A stretch of DNA of 64,000 bases from Colwellia sp. 75C3 (GCF_002836255.1 NZ_PJAU01000033.1:434001-498000), one strand, 5' to 3'. Shown: positions 27,067-36,305, numbered from the stretch's first letter. Notes: generated by a model not told the origin, from the letters alone. Numbers and translations are program-made.

Positions 27067-28344
27067 ATGAAAACAAATATCATTGCGGTAATTTTGGTCT
27101 TGGTTATCTTTTTCGCCATTTCATTTATTACTAATATTATTGGGCCACTGTTCCCATCGTTAGTGAAAGACTTTGATATTAGCTTGGCGGTTGCCGGGTT
27201 TTTACCTTTTTCATTTTTTGCTGCTTATGGTGTTATGTCTATTCCTGCGGGGTTATTGGTTGATAAGTTTTCAGAAAAACCTGTGCTCATTGCCGCTTTT
27301 GTTATGTCAGCACTAGGCTCGTTATTATTCGCGCTAGCGCCTAGTTTCTTTATGGCTATGGTATCGTTGTTTTGTATAGGTACGGGTATGGCCATGTTGC
27401 AAGTGGCGATAAACCCATTACTAAGAGTATCGGCTGGTAAAGAGCACTTTGCTTTTTATTCGGTATTGGCACAACTACTTTTTGGTGCTGCGGCTACCCT
27501 AAGCCCACTAGTTTACAGCAGCTTAGTACAAGGCATGGCAGCTGAGAGTTCGGTCGGTATAGCGGGTGTTTTAGTCAATATAGTTCCCAGTAATATGCCG
27601 TGGTTATCTATGTACTGGATTTTTGCTGCGATATCATTATTGATGTTATTACTCATTATCATGATTAAGTTACCCAAGGTTGAACTGAATGAAGAAGAGT
27701 CCATTGGTGCTTGGAAGATCTATGGCCAACTCTTTAAGAATAAAACCGTTATTTTATTCTTTATTGGTATCGCAGCCTATGTTGGTACCGAGCAAGGCAT
27801 TGCCAATGCCATATCACTTTTCTTAGAACGTTATCACGGTTTGGATCCTTTAACCGTTGGTGCAAATACCGTTAGTAATTTTTGGTTAATGTTAACTTTA
27901 GGCTGTTTTCTTGGTTTAGCTTTATTAAAGGTGTTTGATAGCCGCTTAGTGTTAAAGCTGTTTTCAACAGGTGCCTTTATCTCGTTAACCGCAGCACTTT
28001 TTGGTAGTGCTAATACAGCATTAGTCGCTTTTCCTTTAGTGGGTTTTTTCTTATCAGTGATGTGGTCTGTTATTTTTTCATTAGCATTGAATTCATTAGC
28101 CGAGCATCATGGCTCGTTTGCAGGTATTCTATGTACTGGTATTGTTGGCGGTGGTTTAGCCTCACCAATAGTGGGTCTAATTGCTGACTTAAGCGGTGAT
28201 CTACGTTTGGGTATGGTTGTGGTCTACATCACGTTGGCTTATATTTTTGCCATTGGTTTTTGGGCTAAGCCGTTAGTTAATAATAAAACGATTAAATTCT
28301 TTAAAAATAACGACAATGATATTTCTTCTCAAGTAAGCCTTTAG
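27067..28344 (+). CDS. FHS-type MFS sugar permease, probably N-acetylglucosamine (NagP-like)
   Basis: The 425-residue protein has twelve predicted transmembrane helices. The N-terminal half (FFAISFITNIIGPLFPSLVKDF, FFAAYGVMSIPAGLLVDKF) and MLQVAINPLLR match the FucP/GluP/NagP group of proton or sodium sugar symporters. A start with AAGGGATTTAC before the ATG is convincing. The gene precedes a GH20 hexosaminidase lipoprotein and a ROK kinase, so uptake of GlcNAc released outside the inner membrane is the likeliest job. Glucose or galactose cannot be excluded. The promoter carries the 21-bp-spaced repeat shared with the kinase gene. Confidence 0.85.
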   Translation: MKTNIIAVILVLVIFFAISFITNIIGPLFPSLVKDFDISLAVAGFLPFSFFAAYGVMSIPAGLLVDKFSEKPVLIAAFVMSALGSLLFALAPSFFMAMVSLFCIGTGMAMLQVAINPLLRVSAGKEHFAFYSVLAQLLFGAAATLSPLVYSSLVQGMAAESSVGIAGVLVNIVPSNMPWLSMYWIFAAISLLMLLLIIMIKLPKVELNEEESIGAWKIYGQLFKNKTVILFFIGIAAYVGTEQGIANAISLFLERYHGLDPLTVGANTVSNFWLMLTLGCFLGLALLKVFDSRLVLKLFSTGAFISLTAALFGSANTALVAFPLVGFFLSVMWSVIFSLALNSLAEHHGSFAGILCTGIVGGGLASPIVGLIADLSGDLRLGMVVVYITLAYIFAIGFWAKPLVNNKTIKFFKNNDNDISSQVSL

Positions 28345-28433
28345 TTACTTGATTAATAAGTAGATAAATAATCTCCCAATAGACAAAACTATTTATCTAT
28401 TAGAGCAACGAATAACTTAACGAGCTTATAACT

Positions 28434-31133
28434 ATGATTAGAAAAACGTCTTATATTTCGGTGATTGCTACCAGTCTACTGCTCTCCGCTTGCCAAGGGG
28501 AAGTAGTAGTGCCTAGTGAAAGCAATACGGAAATAGTTACGCCGGATAAAGTCGTAGCATTAACTGCGCAAGAACAACTCAATGGCTTAGCTAAACATTT
28601 GCAAGTGCAATATCATTTTCTCAGTAATGTGGAGACTGATTGTCCCGAGCTAAATGGGGAAGCCGTTAAGCATTGTTATAGCGCTGAAATCAGTCTCATT
28701 TTACCTAAGGGCAATGCCGCTTACGTTATTGAAAAACAACTATGGCAACTAAATTACTCGCAGGTTTACCCAAGTTACGCCAGTAGTAGTGAGCACTTTA
28801 ACTTATTGCATCTTAACGGAGATATGCATCAAATTAGTCCTAAAGCAGCTTTTAACGGTTTTAAGACTGGCCAGGAATATAAAGTAAAATTATGGGTGAA
28901 AAGTACGCTAATAACTGAATCAGAATTAATGCCAAATTATTGGTTGGCCAGTGAAGGATTGACGGCTGCCATTATTGATAGCACAAGAAGTCAAGTGAAT
29001 AAGGAAACCGGCTTAGAAATTCAACCTTGGGTGGTACCATTTACTGATATAGCTAAACAAATAAAGTCAGCACCTGATGATGTTAATCAATATGCCTCTA
29101 CCCAATGGCTTTATGACAATGAACCTAAAGTTACTATAGATTCTAGCCATGTTGCGTTTGCGATTACACCTACGCCTAAATCAATTGAAATTGCAGATAA
29201 ACAAGCGCGTTTAGATTTGGCCAACGGATTACAAGTAAAGTTGAATGGTGCTATTAAATACCCACAATTAGCGGCTGCTTTTGAACGCTTAGCTACTTTA
29301 GGTATTAAAGAAAGTAGTACAGGCATTGTTGTAAACATTGAGTTGAATAATAATAAAAATGCTGATTGGCGTTCAGGGCATTATCAATTAACCATTAATG
29401 ACAGCGCTATCATTATTAAGGCACAAGACAGTAGCGGTGCTTTTTATGGCTTACAAAGCCTAGCCAGTTTAGTGACGGTAGGTTCAACCAAAGTACCCTT
29501 GGTAAGTGTTGATGACCAACCTTATTATGATTATCGTGGCCAACATGTCGATGTTGCGCGCAACTTTCATAGTAAAGAGTTCATGTTTTCGCTGATTAAA
29601 CAAATGGGTGCTTATAAACTGAATAAGCTACATTTGCATTTAGCTGAAGATGAAGGTTGGCGTCTCGAGTTACCCAGCTTGCCAGAACTAACAAAAGTAG
29701 GCAGTAAGCGCTGTCTAGATTTATCTGATAAGCAATGTTTACAACCACAGCTTGGCGGTGGCGCGAGTAATAGCGATGGTTATTACAGTATTGATGATTA
29801 TCAAGAAATATTGCGCATGGCGACTAAGCATCATATTCAAGTGATCCCATCATTAGATATGCCAGGGCATTCAAGAGCCGCAATTAAAGCCATGGAAGCG
29901 CGTTATCATTATTACATGAGTAAGGAAAACGAGAGCGAAGCTAAACGTTACTTATTGACTGATTTTGATGACAAAACCCAATATAGCTCCATTCAGAATT
30001 ATAACGATAACACCTTAAATATTTGCATGGAGTCTACTTATACTTTTGTCGACCGTGTTTTAGATGATTTAAAAGCCATGCATCAAGCCGCAGAGCATCC
30101 ATTAGCGTTATATCACATTGGCGCAGATGAAACCGCTGGTGCTTGGCTGGAATCACCGGTTTGTAAGGCGTTAATCGCGGATAAAAGTAATGACTTTGGT
30201 GATGCGGAACATTTAGGCGCGCATTTTATTGAGCGTGTTTCCCATATGGTTGTCAGTAAAGGTATTGCTGTTGGCGGTTGGAATGATGGTTTAAAAGAAA
30301 CTGATGTCACTAAGATGCCGGCTGATGTGTATTCTTATATCTGGGATGCCTTACCGTGGGGAGCGCATAAACAAGTCAGTGAGCAAGCCCACCGTAATTG
30401 GAATATTGTCCTAGCAACACCCGATGTACTCTATTTTGATTTTCCTTATCAAATAGATCCCAAAGAGCGCGGTTATAACTGGGCATCTAGACGAGTTACT
30501 ACGCGTTCTTTGTTCAACTTTATGCCAAATAACCTGCCTATTCACGCTGAATTTCGTCTTGATACCTTAGGTAAAAACTATAAAGTCAATGATACAAAAC
30601 AGCAGGATAAATCGGGTAAGGTAATACATCAACCTTTACCTAAAAACTTTAGGGTTCGTGGAATTCAGGGGCAATTATGGAGCGAAACAGTACGTAGTGA
30701 TGAGCAAGCTGAATACATGATATACCCGAGATTATTAGCGCTGGCCGAGCGTGCTTGGCACCAAGCTAATTGGCAAGTGCCTTACAATGATATGGGGGAG
30801 AAATATAGCAAGGATAGCCATTTCTTTACTGAGAAACTTCGTCAATTTCGCGATAAGCAATGGTTAGCTTTTTCACAGACCCTTGGTGAAAAGGAGTTAG
30901 CTAAGCTCGACCTTGCGGGCGTGTTTTATCGTGTTCCCACGGTAGGCGCAACTATTGAGTTTGGCGTATTATCGGCCAATTTGGCAATAAAAGGTTTACC
31001 CATTGAATACCGAACTAATCAGGGGAAGTGGCAAAATTATCAAGAGCCTATCAAAGTAAATGGTCCAGTACAGATTCGTGCACGTACGCGAGATAAGCAA
31101 CGAGCAGGTCGCACAATGACGGTAACCAAGTAA
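28434..31133 (+). CDS. GH20 beta-N-acetylhexosaminidase (chitobiase), lipoprotein
   Basis: The 899-residue protein has a lipobox LLLSAC (Cys 20). The order matches Serratia/Vibrio chitobiase: an N-terminal carbohydrate-binding CHB_HEX domain (about 45-200), a GH20b domain (about 240-375), the catalytic barrel (about 380-770) and a C-terminal CHB_HEX_C domain (about 810-890). The catalytic pair is D565-E566 in HIGADETAGAW. HLAEDEGWRLEL and the substrate Arg in DYRGQHVDVARN are also present. It cleaves chitobiose and short chitin oligomers to GlcNAc through substrate-assisted catalysis, in the periplasm or on the outer membrane. It follows the permease gene by 89 bases and forms an amino-sugar module with it and the ROK kinase. 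Confidence 0.93.
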   Translation: MIRKTSYISVIATSLLLSACQGEVVVPSESNTEIVTPDKVVALTAQEQLNGLAKHLQVQYHFLSNVETDCPELNGEAVKHCYSAEISLILPKGNAAYVIEKQLWQLNYSQVYPSYASSSEHFNLLHLNGDMHQISPKAAFNGFKTGQEYKVKLWVKSTLITESELMPNYWLASEGLTAAIIDSTRSQVNKETGLEIQPWVVPFTDIAKQIKSAPDDVNQYASTQWLYDNEPKVTIDSSHVAFAITPTPKSIEIADKQARLDLANGLQVKLNGAIKYPQLAAAFERLATLGIKESSTGIVVNIELNNNKNADWRSGHYQLTINDSAIIIKAQDSSGAFYGLQSLASLVTVGSTKVPLVSVDDQPYYDYRGQHVDVARNFHSKEFMFSLIKQMGAYKLNKLHLHLAEDEGWRLELPSLPELTKVGSKRCLDLSDKQCLQPQLGGGASNSDGYYSIDDYQEILRMATKHHIQVIPSLDMPGHSRAAIKAMEARYHYYMSKENESEAKRYLLTDFDDKTQYSSIQNYNDNTLNICMESTYTFVDRVLDDLKAMHQAAEHPLALYHIGADETAGAWLESPVCKALIADKSNDFGDAEHLGAHFIERVSHMVVSKGIAVGGWNDGLKETDVTKMPADVYSYIWDALPWGAHKQVSEQAHRNWNIVLATPDVLYFDFPYQIDPKERGYNWASRRVTTRSLFNFMPNNLPIHAEFRLDTLGKNYKVNDTKQQDKSGKVIHQPLPKNFRVRGIQGQLWSETVRSDEQAEYMIYPRLLALAERAWHQANWQVPYNDMGEKYSKDSHFFTEKLRQFRDKQWLAFSQTLGEKELAKLDLAGVFYRVPTVGATIEFGVLSANLAIKGLPIEYRTNQGKWQNYQEPIKVNGPVQIRARTRDKQRAGRTMTVTK

Positions 31134-31193
31134 CTTTATTGTTAAAGAGTATTAATTAATGATAAGTAGCGAATAAACAGACAATGGCAATAA

Positions 31194-31243
31194 ATGCAGG
31201 CATGTTTAGCGGGGTATTCCTTCACTAAATTGTCTGCATTTTT
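31194..31243 (+). terminator. Probable terminator after the GH20 gene
   Basis: ATGCAGGCA (31194-31202) pairs with TGTCTGCAT (31231-31239), with one G-U pair, over a 28-base loop and is followed by TTTTTAATTT. Confidence 0.5.
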
Positions 31244-31307
31244 AATTTAATCGTCGTGATTAATATGGCCATTTTCCATCAATCATTAAGTTAGCTGATA
31301 TCTATTG

Positions 31308-31340
31308 ATAGAAAAGTATAAGTATTTGATAGATGAGTAC
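31308..31340 (+). promoter_or_regulatory. 21-bp-spaced direct repeats upstream of the ROK kinase
   Basis: ATAGAAAAGTAT (31308-31319) is identical to the first site before the permease gene. ATAGATGAGTAC (31329-31340) is a weaker second copy, again exactly 21 bases on. The kinase ATG is 65 bases downstream. Confidence 0.5.
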
Positions 31341-31405
31341 ATTTGTCTCTATGATTTATTCTGCACACTAGCGTATCTCTTTTTATTTTTATTTCTGGTT
31401 TATAT

Positions 31406-32263
31406 ATGAAGCAATCTTCTATCGTGGTTATCGACTTAGGCGGTACAAAAATTAATGTAGGTCTCTATCGAAATGGATGCATAGAAAAAAGTTTTATTCA
31501 GCTATTTGATGCCAGTCAAGGTGTACAAGACTCATTACTTTTTATTAAAGCTTGCATAGAGCAAGTGCTAGCAGAAGATACTATTGCGATAGCAATAGGG
31601 GTGCCGGGTATTGTTGATGTTAAAACTGGCATTGTTTTCGGTGCAGTGAATATAGCATCATGGAGTCAAGTCTCTTTAAAGCAAGACTTACAAGCACTGC
31701 TAAGTTTACCTGTTTATGTTAATAATGATGTTAACTGTTTTGTTAAAGGCGAGCACTTAAAACTAAGAGGTGAAGGTATAGAAGATATGGTCGGCCTTTG
31801 TCTGGGCACAGGACTAGGCTCTGGTCTTGTGTTACAAAACAACTTACATACTGGTGTTAATGGTTGCGCTGGTGAGATTGGTAGTTTTGAGTACAGGAAG
31901 GGGGTTCTCGAAGATTACTGTTCGGGTAAGTTTTTTACTGAACATTATCAAGAGTGTGGCGCTGTGCTGGCGGAAAAATCCCGTGCAGGTGATGAGCTGG
32001 CCCTTGACGCATTTAGACAGTTTGGCTTGCATCTATCCGTTGCAGTTAAGCACCTGTTAATGATAATAGACCCACAATTAATTGTTATTGGCGGATCTGT
32101 CGCAAATTCATATGATTTATTCATTGAGTCCGTTTGGAAAAACCTGGCTGATTTCCCATATCAAAATATGGTCAGTAAGTTAACCATTGAAAAGAGTAGA
32201 GACGAGCATAGTGCTTTACTTGGCGCTGCACATCTTTATTTAGAAAGTTTAAGGGATTGTTAA
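31406..32263 (+). CDS. ROK-family sugar kinase, probable GlcNAc kinase
   Basis: The 285-residue cytoplasmic protein has the ROK/ASKHA fold motifs: phosphate-1 loop VVIDLGGTKINVGL, GVPGIVDVKTG, the catalytic region VNNDVNCFVKGE with Asp as base, phosphate-2 LCLGTGLGSGLVL, and adenosine-site IVIGGSVANS. The ROK hallmark zinc site is absent: the GH after the AGEIG motif is GS, and CxCGxxGC is replaced by LEDYCSGKFF. The activity is phosphorylation of a hexose, with GlcNAc the likely substrate because of the adjacent permease and GH20 genes. Its promoter shares an operator-like repeat with the permease. No nagA or nagB is in the window. Confidence 0.83.
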   Translation: MKQSSIVVIDLGGTKINVGLYRNGCIEKSFIQLFDASQGVQDSLLFIKACIEQVLAEDTIAIAIGVPGIVDVKTGIVFGAVNIASWSQVSLKQDLQALLSLPVYVNNDVNCFVKGEHLKLRGEGIEDMVGLCLGTGLGSGLVLQNNLHTGVNGCAGEIGSFEYRKGVLEDYCSGKFFTEHYQECGAVLAEKSRAGDELALDAFRQFGLHLSVAVKHLLMIIDPQLIVIGGSVANSYDLFIESVWKNLADFPYQNMVSKLTIEKSRDEHSALLGAAHLYLESLRDC

Positions 32264-32365
32264 TCTGTAGTCCGTAATTTTAAAATATTATCCTTTGCTA
32301 GCGACTACCGAATTTCCTATGCTAAACACAATATCTTAAAGTTAAGTTATCATGTTTATATTTAC

Positions 32366-32845
32366 TCATTCTTGATCTAGGAGTAGGGCTATCTCATGCT
32401 CATATTTTTTCTGCTTTTTAGCATTAAAACCACTATGGGCACTAATAAGTTTTCCTTCACGGTTAAATAAATAACTGCTTGGCATACCTTTCAATTTAAA
32501 TTTCTTAGCGAGAACACCTTTTGCATCGTAAATAATGGCAAAGTTAGCGGGGGTTGCTAGTAAAAATTTTTCAGCCAATGAAACTTGTGCATCCAGGTTA
32601 ATACTCAATACCACTAGTCCCTGCTCTTGATGTTGAGCTTGCATCGTATTCATCCAAGGAAACGATTTTCGACAAGGTACACACCACGACGCCCAAAAAT
32701 CTACATAGACCACTTTACCTATGTTTTTTGCCATCGCTTGTTCAAATTCGAGTAACGGTTCATTAGCGTGGGCATCGTTAGAAATGAACGATAATGCTAT
32801 TATTAATAATAATAGATTTGCTAAGGCTTTGAGTGGGTTGGACAT
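32366..32845 (-). CDS. TlpA/ResA-like exported thioredoxin
   Basis: The 159-residue protein has a signal peptide (about 1-27, ending AHA) and a thioredoxin fold. The active site is FWASWCVPCRKSFPWM (CVPC), and the cis-Pro loop is KGMPSSYLFNREGKL. Such proteins are periplasmic disulfide reductants for cytochrome c maturation or for partner proteins. The partner is unknown. It is divergent from a Cys-containing secreted protein 115 bases away, which could be a substrate, but that is only a guess from position. It is convergent with the ROK kinase gene. Confidence 0.88.
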   Translation of the reverse strand: MSNPLKALANLLLLIIALSFISNDAHANEPLLEFEQAMAKNIGKVVYVDFWASWCVPCRKSFPWMNTMQAQHQEQGLVVLSINLDAQVSLAEKFLLATPANFAIIYDAKGVLAKKFKLKGMPSSYLFNREGKLISAHSGFNAKKQKKYEHEIALLLDQE

Positions 32846-32960
32846 ACTATTTCCTACATTCTTTATACATAAGTTAACTATACTTAGTTTTAGCTGTGAT
32901 GCACAATATCCCTATAGAAATTAAACTTCATTTGATAGAAAATTAATTGAGCATAGTTAT

Positions 32961-33479
32961 ATGAAAATAGAGTTAAAATTATTATTAATTGTCTTTGTTT
33001 GTTATGCATTACCAAGTCAAGCTTGGTGGCTTGTTTCAGCAAATACAGAAAGCGCTGCAACGGACGACAGTGTTGTGGATAATAAGGCGCATAATGAATC
33101 GCTAAAAAAACGCTTTAGTAAACAGCATCAGCAATTAATTCCTATTGTTGCGGTCGCTGATATGTTTTTTAGTTGTAATCAAATACGAAAAACAGACAAG
33201 ATTAACTACTCTCTTGGTTTTTTAATCAATCAAATGGATAGAAACACTTTAGCAGAGAAGCTAGGTAGTTGTTTAGGTGAAGATGCGATGAAATCAGATG
33301 CAGCATTAAACTTTGGTTTGTTAGGCTGCTTTCATGATCAACTTTCCCATTTACCTAAAGCTGAAAGTGAACAAAAAATGAAGTTGGTTAAGCAGGCCGT
33401 TTCTGCACTGTCTCACGAAGAACGTAAAAAGAGCTTCACTCAATGTGTAACTGAGCAAAGTATTCACTACCTTAAATAA
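32961..33479 (+). CDS. Secreted protein of unknown function with four cysteines
   Basis: The 172-residue protein has a signal peptide (about 1-21, ending SQA) followed by WWLVSANTES. The mature part is mostly helical and hydrophilic, with four Cys residues (FFSCNQIRK, LGSCLGED, LLGCFHDQ, FTQCVTEQ) that could form two disulfide bonds. No domain is recognised. The divergent neighbour is a periplasmic thioredoxin-like protein, which would fit a disulfide-dependent partner. The evidence that it is a real gene is the signal peptide, its length and a free-standing frame. Confidence 0.65.
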   Translation: MKIELKLLLIVFVCYALPSQAWWLVSANTESAATDDSVVDNKAHNESLKKRFSKQHQQLIPIVAVADMFFSCNQIRKTDKINYSLGFLINQMDRNTLAEKLGSCLGEDAMKSDAALNFGLLGCFHDQLSHLPKAESEQKMKLVKQAVSALSHEERKKSFTQCVTEQSIHYLK

Positions 33480-33823
33480 CCTAAACTTCGGATAAGCTAA
33501 TTTTCCTAACAACACTCTTTAAGTGTCTATCAGCGTTATTATTACTCCCAATAACCAGTTATTGCCTTGTAAAAATATCTGATATACATTTAAATTTCGT
33601 TACTGTACGTTGAAGTTAATTTGTTCACTTAACTTCTGTGAGTTACAAAACTCTTATCCAAACCTCAGGTTAAATAGCTTATTCAACTGGACAACTACAT
33701 AAATTGTAACAAATACTTAGCTTCTTTTACTGTTGTCACTTTCTTATTGTAAGCAATATCACTTATAGTAGCGTTAACTCCAAATTTATAACGATTAGCA
33801 AATAGAGCAAGGTGAGATAAAAT
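33480..33823. other. Non-coding leader upstream of ompR
   Basis: 344 bases without an ORF. The only structured part seen is a degenerate copy of the intergenic hairpin module at 33531-33569. The last 40 bases contain AGCAAGGTGAG before the ompR ATG, giving a good ribosome binding site (AAGGTGAG). Confidence 0.45.
33531..33569 (-). repeat. Degenerate copy of the GGCAAGGC-hairpin-ACGCCG module
   Basis: Read on the minus strand, CAAGGC (33569-33564) is followed by the stem AATAAC/GTTATT and then ACGCTG (33536-33531). The plus strand CAATAACCAGTTATTG corresponds to CAATAGCCAGCTATTG in the copy at 36011-36026. Both members of one base pair have changed. The outer stem is lost and the ends are not recognisable. 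Confidence 0.5.
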
Positions 33824-34546
33824 ATGACTCAAGAAACACCTAAAATTTTAGTAGTAGATGATGATATGCGTTTACGCTCATTATTAGAACGTTATTTAGT
33901 AGAGCAAGGTTTTACAGTACGTAGTGCTGCTAATTCAGAACAGATGGACCGTCTACTTGAACGTGAAAATTTTCACTTGTTAGTGCTCGATTTAATGTTA
34001 CCCGGTGAAGATGGTTTATCCATTTGTCGTCGTTTACGTCAAAACTCCAATAATATCCCGATTGTTATGTTAACCGCCAAAGGTGATGAAGTTGACCGTA
34101 TTATTGGCTTAGAGCTAGGTGCAGATGATTATATGCCTAAGCCTTTTAACCCAAGAGAGTTACTTGCTCGTATTAAAGCTGTATTACGTCGTCGTACTCA
34201 AGAAGCTCCTGGGGCGCCTGCCTTAGAAGAAAATATTATTAGTTTTGGTGGTTACGACCTGAACTTAGCAACTCGTGAAATGCAAAAAGACGATGTTAGC
34301 ATGCCATTAACCAGTGGTGAATTTGCCGTTCTTAAAGCGTTAGTGACTCACCCAAGAGAGCCATTATCACGTGATAAACTGATGAATCTGGCTCGAGGTC
34401 GAGATTATTCGGCTTTAGAACGTAGTATTGATGTACAAGTATCCCGATTGCGCAGAATGCTTGAAGCAGATCCAGCGAAACCAAGATACTTACAAACTGT
34501 TTGGGGCTTAGGTTATGTTTTTGTTCCAGATGGTAGTCCAGCTTAG
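33824..34546 (+). CDS. ompR: Osmolarity response regulator OmpR
   Basis: The 240-residue protein is nearly colinear with E. coli OmpR. The receiver domain (about 5-120) has the acidic pair D12/D13, the phosphorylation site D56 in LLVLDLMLPGEDG, Thr in VMLTAKGDE and Lys in YMPKPFNP. The winged-helix DNA-binding domain (about 135-235) contains PLTSGEFAVLKALV, RDKLMNLARGRDYSALERSIDVQVSRLRRML and QTVWGLGYVF. It acts as a phosphorylated transcription factor, partnered with EnvZ encoded 25 bases downstream. In this marine organism the target genes are not known, but porins are the classical ones. Confidence 0.97.
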   Translation: MTQETPKILVVDDDMRLRSLLERYLVEQGFTVRSAANSEQMDRLLERENFHLLVLDLMLPGEDGLSICRRLRQNSNNIPIVMLTAKGDEVDRIIGLELGADDYMPKPFNPRELLARIKAVLRRRTQEAPGAPALEENIISFGGYDLNLATREMQKDDVSMPLTSGEFAVLKALVTHPREPLSRDKLMNLARGRDYSALERSIDVQVSRLRRMLEADPAKPRYLQTVWGLGYVFVPDGSPA

Positions 34547-34571
34547 TTATTTTTCAAGTTAAGACATAAAT

Positions 34572-35864
34572 ATGAAAATACTGCCACGCAGTGCCTTTGG
34601 GCAAACGGTTTTATTGATAGGTTTTTTGCTGTTTATCAATCAAATCGTTTCCTACATTTCTTTTGCGCTCTATGTTATTGAACCAAACCAGAAACAAATG
34701 AATCAGTTGCTGGCTAAACAAGTACGCGTGGTTTTCATCGATATTGATGATGCTAAATTAAGCCCTAAAATGGCCAAGGCATTTCATAATGAAACGGGTA
34801 TTGGTGTCTATCGTGAAGAAGATGCCTACAAGTTTGGTTTAGCTAATGCGGGTTTATATCCTTATCGTTCTGAACAAATGTCAGAGTTACTGGGTGGGCC
34901 CGCTGAAGTGAGAATTTCACAAGGCGATGAATACCTTTTTTGGATACGAGCACCCCAAGCGCCAAATCTGTGGGTGAAAATTCCGCTAATAGGTATGGAA
35001 AAAGGCAGCTTTTCACCCTTAATATTTTTTATGGTTGTCATTGGTTTGTTAAGTGTTATGGGCGGTTGGGTTTTTGTACGACAACTCAATAGGCCTTTAA
35101 AGTCATTAGAAATAGCCGCAGAAGATGTTGGTCGAGGTGACTTCCCTGACCCACTTATTGAGCGCGGCACCTCAGAAATCATGGCGGTAACTCAAGCCTT
35201 TAATCATATGTCTAAAGGTATTAAGCAGCTGGAAGAGGACCGTAACTTATTAATGGCGGGTATTTCTCATGACTTACGTACGCCCCTAACGCGTATCCGT
35301 TTAGCTAGCGAAATGATGCAAGAGCAAGATGACTTCCTAAAAGAAGGTATCGAAACGGATATTGAGGATATGAATAATATCATTGATCAATTTATTGATT
35401 ACATTCGCCATGACTCAAAAGATAAAGCAGAACTCGGCGACTTAAACGACTTGGTTGATGAAGTACTGAACGTTGAAACACCACGTGATAGATTGATAAC
35501 TTTTCAGCCAGGTGAGTGTCCTAAAATTCCTTTACGGCATGTGGCTGTTAGACGTGCGCTGGCAAATTTAGTACAAAATGCTATCCGCTATACCACTGAT
35601 GAAATTGAACTTTCCACTGGCGTGGAGCAAGATTTTGCCTTTATCACCGTCAGTGATAATGGCGCAGGTATTCCTGAAGCTGACATTGAACGCTTATTTC
35701 AACCTTTTACCCAAGGAGATACAGCGCGAGGCACTGAAGGTAGTGGTTTAGGTTTAGCGATCATCAAACGTATTGTCGATACCCATGGCGGCAAAGTAGA
35801 ACTCTCAAATCGCTCTACAGGTGGCTTACAGGCAAAAGTATATTTACCGCTAGTATTCAAATAA
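34572..35864 (+). CDS. envZ: Osmosensor histidine kinase EnvZ
   Basis: The 430-residue inner-membrane protein has TM1 at about 12-35, a periplasmic loop to about 148, TM2 at about 150-170, a HAMP domain (about 172-225, [24 protein letters not shown]), the dimerisation/phosphoacceptor helix with H233 in [18 protein letters not shown], and a HATPase domain with NLVQNAIRY (N box), SDNGAGIP (G1) and [11 protein letters not shown] (G2). It phosphorylates and dephosphorylates OmpR. The gene follows ompR in the same operon and is closed by a terminator at 35904. Confidence 0.95.
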   Translation: MKILPRSAFGQTVLLIGFLLFINQIVSYISFALYVIEPNQKQMNQLLAKQVRVVFIDIDDAKLSPKMAKAFHNETGIGVYREEDAYKFGLANAGLYPYRSEQMSELLGGPAEVRISQGDEYLFWIRAPQAPNLWVKIPLIGMEKGSFSPLIFFMVVIGLLSVMGGWVFVRQLNRPLKSLEIAAEDVGRGDFPDPLIERGTSEIMAVTQAFNHMSKGIKQLEEDRNLLMAGISHDLRTPLTRIRLASEMMQEQDDFLKEGIETDIEDMNNIIDQFIDYIRHDSKDKAELGDLNDLVDEVLNVETPRDRLITFQPGECPKIPLRHVAVRRALANLVQNAIRYTTDEIELSTGVEQDFAFITVSDNGAGIPEADIERLFQPFTQGDTARGTEGSGLGLAIIKRIVDTHGGKVELSNRSTGGLQAKVYLPLVFK

Positions 35865-35903
35865 ATTACTTTCACTCACTTCATCGTATGATCAACTACT
35901 AAT

Positions 35904-35928
35904 GAGCCTCTTGAGAGGCTCTTCTCTT
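35904..35928 (+). terminator. Rho-independent terminator after envZ
   Basis: GAGCCTC (35904-35910) and GAGGCTC (35915-35921) form a perfect stem with a TTGA loop, followed by TTCTCTT. Confidence 0.75.
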
Positions 35929-35939
35929 CAATACACACT

Positions 35940-36099
35940 TATACCAATTTCATTTAATTATTGCCCAATTGTGCTGGTTAAAATACACCATGTCAGCGTG
36001 CTCTCAATCCCAATAGCCAGCTATTGCTTAATCGAGCGCCTTGCCCTGATTTATTTTTCCTATGCACAACAAGATCACAAACTTAATGTAATTGGTATT
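35940..36099 (-). repeat. Intergenic repeat with TATACCAATT ends, full-length copy
   Basis: The ends TATACCAATT (35940) and AATTGGTATT (36090-36099) are inverted. On the minus strand it aligns with the element at 52201-52361 over nearly its whole 160 bases. Shared landmarks are GATCTTGTTGT, GGCAAGGC, TGGCTATTGGGATTGA and CATGG. The module here is GGCAAGGC (36045-36038), outer stem GCTC/GAGC, inner stem CAATAG/CTATTG, then ACGCTG (35999-35994). It fills most of the 441-base gap between envZ and pckA. A 70-codon frame crossing it is an accident of the repeat. Confidence 0.8.
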
Positions 36100-36224
36100 A
36101 CTTCTAACCATTAATATTCAATCATGACTTTTAACTAAGGATTAGCATTGCCGTTAAGTGGTTACTTCCTTAGTTTCATGGTTATTCGTCTGGTTGGTAA
36201 TAGCTTTATCAAATTTGAGGTAAT

Positions 36225-36260
36225 AAAAAAGCCAGCTGTTAAGTTAACATCTGGCTTATT
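36225..36260 (-). terminator. Rho-independent terminator after pckA
   Basis: AAGCCAG and CTGGCTT flank an inner TGTTAA/TTAACA stem with one mismatch. On the minus strand the stem is followed by TTTTTTATTA. It sits about 45 bases after the pckA stop. Confidence 0.85.
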
Positions 36261-36305
36261 TAATGATTAACATGCTAATTAAAGCATGTTAATTGCTATA
36301 TGTGA

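Noticed and set aside
35902..36114. A 70-codon plus-strand ORF after envZ
   Set aside because: It lies almost wholly in the intergenic repeat and the envZ terminator, has no signal or family, and the homologous copy at 52201 does not keep the frame.
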